Notes: generated by a model from the sequence alone, not told the origin. 64,000 nucleotides of DNA from Chlorobiota bacterium (GCA_021296135.1 JAGWAZ010000002.1:1-64000); one strand, 5' to 3'; numbered from the stretch's first letter, positions 50,453 to 60,451 are shown. A program made the numbers and translations.

Positions 50453-53400
50453 ATGCACGTACGCAGTTTACTCAGTATCACAGCCTTGCTGCTCCTGACA
50501 GCGTTCCGTTCAACCTATGCCCAAGGTGATCAGGCGTTCCCACATCCTCAAGCTGAAGTGCGGATCATCACGAGTGATGTTTCATCAGTAATCCTTGAAG
50601 TAAATCAGCTTAAACCCGTCCTGGATTCAGAGGGGTTTCTGGTTCATAATGCACGCCGCTATCTCTTCAGGGAGGAGTTTAATGCCCTTCCGGAATTGCA
50701 CTTCAGATTGGCAGTTCCAACAAATGCCGGCAGCCTCAGAGTATCAGTTCAAAAAAATGGAGAGAACGTCGAAGGGCTTGGGTCTCAAGGAGTTGTCAAT
50801 GGCCTTAATTCGCAACAGCGCGAGGAGATTGAGATTCTTGGAGAGTCAAGACTTCGTTCCCTGCGGACCGTTTTCATTGTATGGCGCCCCTTTCGACTGC
50901 AAGGAAGATCGCTGATCTGGTCACCCGAAGCTACTATCAAGCTTGAGTGGGACGCAACGGGCGACATGGAGAAGGGAGAGGGTATGATTGCCGAGGAGAT
51001 TCCGGTGATTGAAGAGGAACTCCGAAAATCTGTTCTGAACTATGACCAGGTACGATCGTTGCCCGGGTTTTCGACATCAACACAAAGAACACTTCTAAGC
51101 CGGGCAGATTCTGATTGGGGCTTAGGTGAAGAGGCACTGATTTTGCTGGTTCCGGAGACCGGAATTTATACGCTAAGTATAAAAGAGCTTGTTGCGGCAG
51201 GATTGCCTTCTGGTGTTAATATCAACGATCTCCGCCTTCGAAATCGAGAAGAATTCGTTGAAATTCTCGTTTATGACAATGGTATAAAGAATGTGTTGGA
51301 TGCCGAGGACGTTCTGGAGTTTCTTGGTGTGCGCAATCCGGGTGAGCCTGGCATTTATTTTAACGAGATTACCGATACCAATGCTTACGTGTTGACGTGG
51401 AGTGGGGGAGAGGGCAATCCCCCAGTAATAGTGCAGAGCAAGCAGAACCAATATGACAACGTAATTGAGTCATACGATTCAACAATCCATATTGAAAAGG
51501 AAGAGTTCTGGTTTGGAGGATTGACGCTGCCGAAATATTTGGATGGCGACGTCCGTACGCTCCATACGACCGAACGTGTTCCACATGAAAGGTTCTATTG
51601 GCGTAAATCAAGACTGACGATACAGAATCCACTCACCTTCGACTGCTCTCCTGTATATGGGCCGGGATTACGAACAACTATGGACGTACGCGTTGCTGGC
51701 ATTACGTATGTGGATGTTGCCAAAGGTTCCGTATCCCCTCCGCAGGAGATGACGTTCATTCTGAATGGTATTACAATAGGAACGGCATCGATTCGAGACA
51801 CCGCAGATACAACAGTCTCCTTTTCATTCCCTTCAAATTATCTCATAAACGGAACCAACAAGCTCATCGTTCGACTTACCCCGCATGATAGTATTAGGAA
51901 CGAAGTGATTATTGACTATCTGGAGTTGGAAGGACGGTGGTATGCTATGGCAGAGAACCATTCGTTAGTGGTGCCTGCAACTCCAGCTCTTCATACCGGA
52001 CTCTCCATTGTCGGTTTGCCAGGACCTGATGTCGGTTTGCCAGGACCTGATGTCCGGAGCATAGTTTCCGGGGAAACCTATCGTGCTGACTCCGTGGAAC
52101 GGGGTTATCTATTCAGACTCTCTTCCAGGGCCGGAACTGCCCTTCGCGGATTTCCCGGCTTTTACGCTAAGGTAGGGGAGGAGCAAGCTGTAGCTGATGC
52201 TCCCGGGAGAGTTGGTGTCATGGTTGTGGAAGTGGAGCCAAACTCTGAGGGGGGGCGTATCCTCCGAAGTGAACATTTCAAGACGGGAGAATCGTTCGAT
52301 GGGTGTGACGCGTTTGACAAAGCGGCCGATTTCCTCGACGAAGTCGAGGATAGCAATATTGTCCTGGCTGGACTTGCGTTTGCAACGGGTTGCAAAGAGA
52401 AGTCAGAGGCCTTTATCCAAGCATTTAAGGGACTTGGAAGCAGAGTAGTAAGTGAAAAGGATCTGTTTGCAGGTGCCTGGGTCTTTGCAGCGAGGAAGGG
52501 GGACCCAAACTCAGCGGTTGAGAAATTTGTGGCGGATGATCAGGGGATAACGGCTAACCTGTTCATTCCCGATCCAAATGGAAATAGGTGGAGAGCCGTA
52601 GCTCCAATATCAGGAGGCAATGGGGAAGAGGTCACCATCAGCACCCTTCTCGAACCCAGAATCCGACATCATAATGGTGACCAACTTATAGAAACGACAA
52701 ACCAGGCCGACCTGATTATCATCACACACTCAGCCTTCGCAAGTGAGGCTGAAAGACTTGCTTCACATCGTCGTTCACATGATGGCTATTCCGTCGTAGT
52801 TGTAGACATTGAAAGAATCTATGATGAGTTTAATGATGGAGTAAAGGATCCGGTAGCAATTCGACGCTTCCTTCAGTATGCCGATACGAACTGGGCAGAA
52901 CCCAAGCCTGCTTTCGTGACGCTCTTTGGAGATGCTTCGTGGGATTCGCAGCAACGAATGCTCGGGTCGATTATGATCGATTATATCCCGAGTTTTGGAG
53001 TCCCATCGACCGATCAACTCTATGTGGTTGCCTTTGGGGATACCACACTCACTCCCCGTCAATTCATCGGACGACTTCCGGCTACATCGTCGGCCGATGC
53101 TAAGGCAATTGTCGACAAGCTGATCGAGTACGACTCTCAGCCTCCAGCCCGATGGAACAAAAGGTTTGTCTTTGCAACCGGGGGATTGAAGGTGAGAGAG
53201 CGCGACCGGTTGCGCGATGATGCGTTGATCTTGGCCGGGAATGTGACTGGAAGTCCTCTTCAAGGAGAAGCGATTGTCATCTCCCGGTCAGGGCAGACCG
53301 ACAGTGACTTGAGTTTGCCAAGCACAGTGGATGGTGATACTGTCAGAAGAGAAGTTAATAGAGGGGCGGTATCCCTCGACTTCAACGGTCATGGTGCAAC

Positions 53401-56400
53401 TACAACCCTTGATTTGAACTTCGGTTATCCTGAAGATTTTGACAACGAGGGTCGCTACTTCATTTTTTCTACATGGTCGTGTCAGACCGGTCTATACAGT
53501 GATCCCGGCAAGACGCTCCGTAACGAACGGTTCGTGACAATACCGGGTAAGGGGGCAATTGCTTCGATAGGGGCGACAAGTTACTCCTTTACAAATGTCG
53601 ACTTCAAAATTCGTGAAGGCATTTACTCCAGATTTGCAGATCCTGATGGAAATGTTCGGCTTGGACCATTGTTTGCGCTTGCCAAGCATGATATGTTTGC
53701 ATTGTACAACTTCGGGTCGTTATATGAGCAATTCGGTCCCCGTTCGCGCACACATATGTTGATGTATAATCTGCTGGGCGATCCTTCCATGCGAATCCCA
53801 ATTCGTCGAACCCCAGAGCTTGCAATTCCAGGCGAATCCGCAGTTATCTTGAATGAGCAGAATAAAGAGCCGGAGTTAGGTGATACGCTTTTGTTAGTCC
53901 GTGCTGCCCTTTGGAATTACGGTCGTCCCCTGACCGGTATCCCCTTTGATTCGGGGGTTGTTGTCAGGGCAACGCTAATTGATCCACTTGGAGAGCAAAC
54001 ATCGGTTGAATTGAAGATTAGCCGTCTCGTCCGGTTCGATTCGATACATGCTACGTTGCCCATTGGAACCACTGCAGGCGAATATGTTGTGAAGCTCGAA
54101 GCAGATCCTGAAGGAGTTGTCGAAGAGACATGGCTCAAAGATAATATCCTGACGCTCTCATTCCTGCTACGTGGATCCCAACCGTTGCCCCTGGAGCCAT
54201 TACCTTATGGGGTTGTAGAGGCATATGATGATATAACGATTCGATTATTGAATCCTGCCTCTGGTCCCGGTGCAAAGTTTACTCTTGATACGGTGCCGAC
54301 GTTTAACTCGCGAGCCTTGATATCGAGCGATCAACACGGGAAAGTTGAGTTGCAGGAGTTGACGACAACTTGGGAGTTCTCAGTCCCATCGCAATTGAGG
54401 GATGCAACGCAGTTCTGGTGGAAAGCAATATCCACTTCCGGTGATCCTGACCTGGCAGAACGATTCCCTCTTGTTGAATCCTTTACAGTTGAGAGGGGCA
54501 ATCCAGATGTTGTCGAGGTGAGTGGAGTTTATCAGATGGCAACCACTCATCTTGTCGATCTGGTAAACACCCCTCAGGGGGTTGGACCTGGTACAAGAGC
54601 TGTTCCGATCTATCTCTACGCAGTCGGACAGACTCGAGTAGACAGTATAATCCCGAGTCTGGAACTGGATGGAAAGCGAATTACGGTGCGGATCGGGAGC
54701 ATAGATTATCGCAAGGGGAATGTGACCGGATTAAGTGTCATCGTACTGCCGCCAAACGATGTTGTCCCTCTGATTGATACTGTCTTCAACTTCGATAAAG
54801 TCCGGATTGCTGACTTTAAAGATCTTGTGGACAACCATATTGAGCCCGGCCAACGGGTCCTTCTTGGTACAAGTGGCATCTCATTCTTTTTCGGAGCTGA
54901 TGGTCCGAAAGAAATCAGGTCTGTACTCAAAATGCTTGGGAGCAGAGTCGCCGACGATACTCTGACTTTTCTTGATTATGAGGGGTCATATGCATTGATA
55001 GGTGGGAAGGGGGTTCCACCCGATCAGGTCAAAGAGGCCTGGCTGCCGGCACGCCCTCTCAGAAGAGAAGGGAAGATTCCTCCGTTCCCGGTCGAGTTGT
55101 TTGATACGATTACTGCTATTCCAAGGGCAGGAGTCTGGAAGAGTCCGACGTTCGGTCCGGCAACTGCCTTCCGACAAGCCACGTTCAGTCTCGATCCTGT
55201 CTCATCGGAATCCCTTGATGTTGTTGTGCTCGGAGTGCACCGCGATGGAATTCGAGATACACTGATTACCCAGATAATTTCTTCTGATCTAAAGAGTATA
55301 GATCTTCGCTCAATTGATGCTCTGGAATATCCACGGGTTGAAGTCCTGGCCGGATTTACAGCCGATACATTGCAGCGGCTTCAGTCGGTATCGGTTGAGC
55401 TTGATCCATCTCCCGAACTGGCCATCGTCCCTTCAACTGTCCGCCTCTCTCCCGATTCCATTCTTCAGGGTGATCCTGTGGCATTTGAGGCAACTGTAAT
55501 GAACCTGACTTCCTTCCAGTCAGCGACCAATGTTCAATTTCAGGTCGATGAGCTTGGAGAACTTGGTGGGATAATCGATTCAGGCATTATAGATGAAATT
55601 GCACCTCTCAACTCGGCTCAAGTAAAGCTTGCGATCAATACAAACAGATTCCGTTCGAACAGAGTATACAGGCTCCTTGTGAACTCAGATGACAGACCGG
55701 GCGAACCCTATACATATAACAATCGGCGTGGCCCCCTTCCTTTGAAGGTTGTCACCGATGGTATTCCCCCGGGCTTCGCCCTCTATGCAGATGATAATCG
55801 TTTAATCGACGGCGATTTTGTCTCGCCACGGCCAACGCTTGAAGCCCGTGTCTTTGATAACTCAGTTCTTGCTCTCGATTCAATTCAGGCGGTGACAATG
55901 GTACTTGATAACCAGTGGATTACTGTTAAGGAGGGTGGAATCCTCGAGTCTTTTGTTAAAGGCGATTATAGGGCATCATTCCGCTACACTCCTCCAGAGC
56001 CTTTAGCCGAGGGACCACATGATCTACTAGTTTTTATCAAAGATGCTTCTGGAAACGGGGACACTTCGGAAATCATAACATTCTTTGTCGAACCTGATGT
56101 GAGCCTCCGTACGGTAGCCAATTGGCCCAATCCGTTTGCAAAGAAGACAACGTTTACGTTTATGATAACAGGTGAAGCCCCGCCTGAATCTGGCGAGATT
56201 GCCATCTTTACTCCGTCCGGTAGAAAGATCAAGACAATATATTTGGGTCAGAGGGATCTTTCTGCAGGTGATCTTTCCATAGGCCATAATACTGTTGAGT
56301 GGGATGGTCTTGATGCGGACGGAGATCGGCTCGCCAACGGGGTATACTTTTACCGATTGAAAGTGAGCGCCGCAGGCAAAACAACAGAGGTGATTGAAAA

Positions 56401-56419
56401 ACTTGTGGTACTGAGATGA
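50453..56419 (+). CDS. C25-family (gingipain/PorU-like) cysteine peptidase, giant exported protein with FlgD/T9SS-like C-terminus
   Basis: Signal peptide-like start; C25 region with VTLFGDASWD, candidate His in LDFNGHGATTTLDLN and candidate Cys in IFSTWSCQTGLYSDP; MYNLLGDPSMRIP; C-terminal GRKIKTIYLG...VEWDGLDADGDRLANGVYFYRL. ORF begins at TTG 50435. Confidence 0.88.
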   Translation: MHVRSLLSITALLLLTAFRSTYAQGDQAFPHPQAEVRIITSDVSSVILEVNQLKPVLDSEGFLVHNARRYLFREEFNALPELHFRLAVPTNAGSLRVSVQKNGENVEGLGSQGVVNGLNSQQREEIEILGESRLRSLRTVFIVWRPFRLQGRSLIWSPEATIKLEWDATGDMEKGEGMIAEEIPVIEEELRKSVLNYDQVRSLPGFSTSTQRTLLSRADSDWGLGEEALILLVPETGIYTLSIKELVAAGLPSGVNINDLRLRNREEFVEILVYDNGIKNVLDAEDVLEFLGVRNPGEPGIYFNEITDTNAYVLTWSGGEGNPPVIVQSKQNQYDNVIESYDSTIHIEKEEFWFGGLTLPKYLDGDVRTLHTTERVPHERFYWRKSRLTIQNPLTFDCSPVYGPGLRTTMDVRVAGITYVDVAKGSVSPPQEMTFILNGITIGTASIRDTADTTVSFSFPSNYLINGTNKLIVRLTPHDSIRNEVIIDYLELEGRWYAMAENHSLVVPATPALHTGLSIVGLPGPDVGLPGPDVRSIVSGETYRADSVERGYLFRLSSRAGTALRGFPGFYAKVGEEQAVADAPGRVGVMVVEVEPNSEGGRILRSEHFKTGESFDGCDAFDKAADFLDEVEDSNIVLAGLAFATGCKEKSEAFIQAFKGLGSRVVSEKDLFAGAWVFAARKGDPNSAVEKFVADDQGITANLFIPDPNGNRWRAVAPISGGNGEEVTISTLLEPRIRHHNGDQLIETTNQADLIIITHSAFASEAERLASHRRSHDGYSVVVVDIERIYDEFNDGVKDPVAIRRFLQYADTNWAEPKPAFVTLFGDASWDSQQRMLGSIMIDYIPSFGVPSTDQLYVVAFGDTTLTPRQFIGRLPATSSADAKAIVDKLIEYDSQPPARWNKRFVFATGGLKVRERDRLRDDALILAGNVTGSPLQGEAIVISRSGQTDSDLSLPSTVDGDTVRREVNRGAVSLDFNGHGATTTLDLNFGYPEDFDNEGRYFIFSTWSCQTGLYSDPGKTLRNERFVTIPGKGAIASIGATSYSFTNVDFKIREGIYSRFADPDGNVRLGPLFALAKHDMFALYNFGSLYEQFGPRSRTHMLMYNLLGDPSMRIPIRRTPELAIPGESAVILNEQNKEPELGDTLLLVRAALWNYGRPLTGIPFDSGVVVRATLIDPLGEQTSVELKISRLVRFDSIHATLPIGTTAGEYVVKLEADPEGVVEETWLKDNILTLSFLLRGSQPLPLEPLPYGVVEAYDDITIRLLNPASGPGAKFTLDTVPTFNSRALISSDQHGKVELQELTTTWEFSVPSQLRDATQFWWKAISTSGDPDLAERFPLVESFTVERGNPDVVEVSGVYQMATTHLVDLVNTPQGVGPGTRAVPIYLYAVGQTRVDSIIPSLELDGKRITVRIGSIDYRKGNVTGLSVIVLPPNDVVPLIDTVFNFDKVRIADFKDLVDNHIEPGQRVLLGTSGISFFFGADGPKEIRSVLKMLGSRVADDTLTFLDYEGSYALIGGKGVPPDQVKEAWLPARPLRREGKIPPFPVELFDTITAIPRAGVWKSPTFGPATAFRQATFSLDPVSSESLDVVVLGVHRDGIRDTLITQIISSDLKSIDLRSIDALEYPRVEVLAGFTADTLQRLQSVSVELDPSPELAIVPSTVRLSPDSILQGDPVAFEATVMNLTSFQSATNVQFQVDELGELGGIIDSGIIDEIAPLNSAQVKLAINTNRFRSNRVYRLLVNSDDRPGEPYTYNNRRGPLPLKVVTDGIPPGFALYADDNRLIDGDFVSPRPTLEARVFDNSVLALDSIQAVTMVLDNQWITVKEGGILESFVKGDYRASFRYTPPEPLAEGPHDLLVFIKDASGNGDTSEIITFFVEPDVSLRTVANWPNPFAKKTTFTFMITGEAPPESGEIAIFTPSGRKIKTIYLGQRDLSAGDLSIGHNTVEWDGLDADGDRLANGVYFYRLKVSAAGKTTEVIEKLVVLR
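52010..52051 (+). repeat. Perfect 21-bp tandem duplication inside the C25 gene
   Basis: gtcggtttgccaggacctgat x2 (52010-52030, 52031-52051), encoding VGLPGPD VGLPGPD. Confidence 0.95.
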
Positions 56420-56580
56420 GATGCTGCCAGAGAACCGATGTTTCGACCAGAAGGCGACAGTCTTTGGCACGGATAATTTTTGGGAAAATGGTTGATGTCG
56501 TCTGTAGCATCAAGCTGGAGGGTGATTTGTCATGTACGAAATCCCCTCTCTATGATGTTGTTGCTACAGATCAAATTAGG

Positions 56581-56928
56581 TTAGGCAATTACGGGGTCAA
56601 TTGCCCAACTGTTTGTATTTCCCAACCAGACCATTATGACTTTTGGTGAGGTAACTTCCGGAAGGTAGTGCACCGTGACGAGGGCGGATCCTTTTAGAGC
56701 GTCATACTCCTTGTATTCAACCTTTGTGACCCCGTCAAGCTTGTTAAGTGCTTCGCTATAGTCCATCAAGGCTTGTTCGTAGGGAACTCCGACAACTCGT
56801 CGTATGATAGTATGATCATTACTGAGCGTAATCCATCCACTTACAAGGCCTACTGTAAAGATCATGCTCAGACCCAGAAGGGCTATTGGGATATATTGGA
56901 CTATTGTTCTGTGTACTTGCTGTTTCAT
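56581..56928 (-). CDS. Hypothetical small single-TM protein
   Basis: 115 aa with one N-terminal TM (YIPIALLGLSMIFTVGLVSGWI) and a small domain; downstream of an ABC ATPase gene. Confidence 0.6.
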   Translation of the reverse strand: MKQQVHRTIVQYIPIALLGLSMIFTVGLVSGWITLSNDHTIIRRVVGVPYEQALMDYSEALNKLDGVTKVEYKEYDALKGSALVTVHYLPEVTSPKVIMVWLGNTNSWAIDPVIA

Positions 56929-57050
56929 CGTGAACCTCCATAGGGCATTATCTATACTCTCTTATACTCTTCAGATGTTCCTTTCATAGAAACGATTACT
57001 TTGACTTCTATCTTGTAGAAAGGTTCAATGAAAGTATCAGTCCCTATGGT

Positions 57051-57728
57051 CTATTCTTTCTCAGTACTATCCTCCTCGACCAGAGAGTTCCCTTCGAGTC
57101 GCAGAGTTCTGGCATCGGGAAAAGCTTCAAATGCCCGGTCATAGTCATGAGTTGCGATAACGAAGAGGTTACTGGTCTTTCTTCGTGCGGCCAGAAAACT
57201 GAAAATATCACGGGATGTTTCGGGATCAAGATCGCCGGTCGGCTCATCAGCAAGAATAATGGCGGGATCGCTTGATAAGGCGCGGGCAACTCCAACCCGT
57301 TGAGCTTCGCCTCCAGAGAGTTGGTCAGGGTATTTTGAACGTACATGGCTCAATCCAATCTCAGCAAGCGTCTGTAGGGCTATTCTATTGATTTCCTTCG
57401 AAGATTTTAGCCGAATGGATAGGGCAAAACGCATGTTTTCGTAGACGTTACGGTCTTCAAGAAGGCGATCATCCTGGAAGATCAGCCCCATTCCCCTTCG
57501 TATCCTTGGCAGTTTACCGGGAGCAATCGTTCCAATATCTCTATCGTTGACCTTAATACTTCCTTGCAAAGGCTTAAGATCACCGTAAAGTGCGCGGATC
57601 AGTGAAGTTTTGCCGGATCCTGTCGGGCCAATCAGCAAGACCGCTTCCCCTGGGCTAACAGTAAGGGATGCTTCCCGAATAACTGGCATTCCACGATGCG
57701 CAATTGTCACATTATCAAGTCTGATCAT
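57051..57728 (-). CDS. ABC transporter ATP-binding protein, FtsE/LolD-like
   Basis: LLIGPTGSGKTSLIRALYGDLKP, YPDQLSGGEAQRVGVARALSSDPAIILADEPTGDLDPE. Confidence 0.9.
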   Translation of the reverse strand: MIRLDNVTIAHRGMPVIREASLTVSPGEAVLLIGPTGSGKTSLIRALYGDLKPLQGSIKVNDRDIGTIAPGKLPRIRRGMGLIFQDDRLLEDRNVYENMRFALSIRLKSSKEINRIALQTLAEIGLSHVRSKYPDQLSGGEAQRVGVARALSSDPAIILADEPTGDLDPETSRDIFSFLAARRKTSNLFVIATHDYDRAFEAFPDARTLRLEGNSLVEEDSTEKE

Positions 57729-57759
57729 TCTGTCCCTTGTGTGCCATTACCGTACGTTG

Positions 57760-58764
57760 TTACCGGTCGTGCCTTCGATTATTGATGATTTTCAAGGCCA
57801 TATCTATTGCCTGTACTGTGCTTGTTTCATCGGCAATACCCTTTCCTGCGATTCCATATGCTGTACCATGATCAGGCGAGGTCCGAACAATCGGAAGCCC
57901 GGCAGTGATGTGTACGCCTGCGCCACGGGCGATCATTTTTAAGGGGATAAGTCCCTGGTCGTGATAAGAGGCCAGCACTCCATCATATTCTCCCGGCCGA
58001 TATCGGGCAAAAAAGCCATCAGCAGGAAATGGTCCCTCGGCTAAATAACCGTTGGAACAAAGGTTGTTAATTGTTGGAACAAATATTTTTTTCTCTTCCC
58101 AACCAAGTATACCATCCTCACCTGCGTGTGGATTCAGGCCAAGAAGGGCGATACGAGGGGAGGCAATACCAAAATCTTCTCGTAAAGATTTGTGGAACGC
58201 AATAAACTTCTCTTGAATCAAATCGGAAGTGATGAGAGAAGGAACATCCTGTAAGGGGAGATGTGATGTGGTCAATGCAACTCTGAGGGTCTCTGTTGCA
58301 AGAATCATCAAAGGTGCGTTTCCTCCCGAAAGATGAGTGATCATCTCTGTGTGACCTAGCCAGTTGAATCCGCCAAGGTTCAGACCACTTTTTGAGATGG
58401 GCATTGTGACAAGTCCTTCTGCCTCATCCCGAAGCAACATCTCGACACCTCGAGTAATAGATTCACCTGCTAAACGACCGATCTCAGCCGATAACGAACC
58501 GAACGCAAGGGGTTCGTTCACAGGAAGATTGAGAACCGGAACCTGGTGGGAGTTAATCGAAAGGTCGGAGTTGTCGATACGTGCTGTGGAAAGTGAAAGG
58601 GCGTCTATTGTCTCGGCAATGAGCCTGAGATTGCCGACAATTATTGGGCTGAACTTGATGATGTCGAGAGTTTTTGTCAGTCCTTTCAGCAGGACTTCCG
58701 GACCGATACCATTGCAATCTCCGATTGAGAAGACGAGGCGTGGTAAATGATCTCCTGTACTCAT
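57760..58764 (-). CDS. pdxA: 4-hydroxythreonine-4-phosphate dehydrogenase
   Basis: FSIGDCNGIGPEVLLKGL, LLGLNPHAGEDGILGWEE, YHDQGLIPLKMIARGAGVHITAGLPIVRTSPDHGTAYGIAGKG. Confidence 0.95.
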   Translation of the reverse strand: MSTGDHLPRLVFSIGDCNGIGPEVLLKGLTKTLDIIKFSPIIVGNLRLIAETIDALSLSTARIDNSDLSINSHQVPVLNLPVNEPLAFGSLSAEIGRLAGESITRGVEMLLRDEAEGLVTMPISKSGLNLGGFNWLGHTEMITHLSGGNAPLMILATETLRVALTTSHLPLQDVPSLITSDLIQEKFIAFHKSLREDFGIASPRIALLGLNPHAGEDGILGWEEKKIFVPTINNLCSNGYLAEGPFPADGFFARYRPGEYDGVLASYHDQGLIPLKMIARGAGVHITAGLPIVRTSPDHGTAYGIAGKGIADETSTVQAIDMALKIINNRRHDR

Positions 58765-59819
58765 GGAGTTGATGCAGCAATGTTCTCCCGGACCTCCTCA
58801 CTGATCGGATCATTCTCGACAAAGGTTTGAGCCTTTTCAACATCCTTAACACTTCCGCACATAAGAGGACAACGTTGATGTAGACTTTCGGGGACAAGGT
58901 CGAGAACTCGATTACGACCATCTACTGCAAGGCCACCTGCTTGCTCAATCAGCATCGCAAGAGGATTCACCTCGTACATCAGGCGCAATTTACCTCTTGG
59001 AGATTTTTTGTCTGCGGGATAGAGGAAGATGCCACCATACATCAGGGTACGGTGAACGTCAGCGACTGCCGTACCAATATATCGAAGGCTGTAGGGACGT
59101 TTCGTCTCTGAATCTTCGTCTTTCAGGTAAGCGATATAGTTTTGCATTCCCTCGTGCCAGCGTAATGAATTCCCTTCGTTAATCGAGTAATAGCCGCCAT
59201 GCTCCGGCATTTTGATTGAGGGGTTTGAAAGTAGGAATTCACCAAGCGTTGGATCATACGTGAACATATCGACGCCATTGCCGGTTGTATAGACAAGGGC
59301 CGTGCTCGAACCATAGAGCGCGTATCCGGCTGCAACCTGTCGGTAACCTGGCTGAGTCAGATCGTCCATATCACCTGTTTGATCAATGTCCGGGGAGACA
59401 CGGCGGAAGATCGAGAAAATGGTGCCAATCGTGACATTTATGTCGATATTGGAAGAACCGTCCAGAGGATCGAAGAGCAGCACGTAGGAGCCTTTCTGCA
59501 GAGCGTCAGGAATCGGGATAATCCCTTCAGCCTCTTCGGACGCCATAGCACAAAGATGGCCACCGTAACGCATAGCTTTGATAATTGTCTCGTTTGAAAA
59601 ATCATCGAGCTTTCGTACGGCTTCGCCATGAACGTTCTCATCACCGGTTGTGCCGAAGACATCCGCGAATCCGGCACGGCGAACCTCGCGTGAGATAACT
59701 CGGATTGCAAGCATCAGATCGCGCAGCAGACGACTGAAGGCTCCTGTTGCATACGGATGGAGATGTTGTTGGTCGGCTATATGCCGTTCAATCGTGATCA
59801 GAGAACTTCTATACGGCAT
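58761..59819 (-). CDS. fbp: Class 1 fructose-bisphosphatase
   Basis: VLLFDPLDGSSNIDINVTIGTIFSIF and GGIFLYPADKKSPRGKLRLMYEVNPLAMLIEQAGG; start at an internal Met overlapping the usp stop (TAATG). Confidence 0.95.
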   Translation of the reverse strand: MPYRSSLITIERHIADQQHLHPYATGAFSRLLRDLMLAIRVISREVRRAGFADVFGTTGDENVHGEAVRKLDDFSNETIIKAMRYGGHLCAMASEEAEGIIPIPDALQKGSYVLLFDPLDGSSNIDINVTIGTIFSIFRRVSPDIDQTGDMDDLTQPGYRQVAAGYALYGSSTALVYTTGNGVDMFTYDPTLGEFLLSNPSIKMPEHGGYYSINEGNSLRWHEGMQNYIAYLKDEDSETKRPYSLRYIGTAVADVHRTLMYGGIFLYPADKKSPRGKLRLMYEVNPLAMLIEQAGGLAVDGRNRVLDLVPESLHQRCPLMCGSVKDVEKAQTFVENDPISEEVRENIAASTP

Positions 59820-60301
59820 TAGCGATGTTCGCGATGTGCATGTTTGTTTACTGTATTCTTTGGACGGACTGTCAATACAGGGCATGGTGCTTCACGCACC
59901 ACACGTTCGGCAGTCGATCCAAAAATCAAATGTTTGAGTCCACGCCGACCGTGTGTTGCGATAATAATCAAGTCGATATCGTTCGCCGTTGCATACTCGA
60001 TGATAGCCGAACTTGCCCTTCCTTGTGCCAGCGCAGTCTGAGTTTTCAGTCCGGCAAGCTCTTCCGAAGAGGCAATCTTCTCGATGTTAACCCGGGCTGA
60101 CGACTCCATCTCTTCACCCAGATTCATTGTACCGATTGGGGTTAGGCCAGCTTCAGTAGGGAAGACAGCCGGCTCAATCACATTGAGTAGATGTAATTCC
60201 GCATCCCACCGTTCCGTAAACGTGCGTGCATATCCTAATGCATGATGAGCATGATCGGAAAAATCGGTCGGAGCTAATATCTTGCGAATCGAATAATGCA
60301 T
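59819..60301 (-). CDS. Universal stress protein (UspA family)
   Basis: IRKILAPTDFSDHAHHALGYA and DLIIIATHGRRGLKHLIFGSTAERVVREAPCPVLTVR. Confidence 0.93.
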   Translation of the reverse strand: MHYSIRKILAPTDFSDHAHHALGYARTFTERWDAELHLLNVIEPAVFPTEAGLTPIGTMNLGEEMESSARVNIEKIASSEELAGLKTQTALAQGRASSAIIEYATANDIDLIIIATHGRRGLKHLIFGSTAERVVREAPCPVLTVRPKNTVNKHAHREHR

Positions 60302-60451
60302 AATCTTGTGGTTATATCTTCCGTAGTATACAGACAAGTCGCTATACATGACAACAATTTTCTTGTATGTCACTATTTCTCGCAACGTAACCCTTAAATA
60401 ACTGAACTGAGCGAACGGCTGAGCAGAGGAGTCTCAAAACTATCAAATTAT

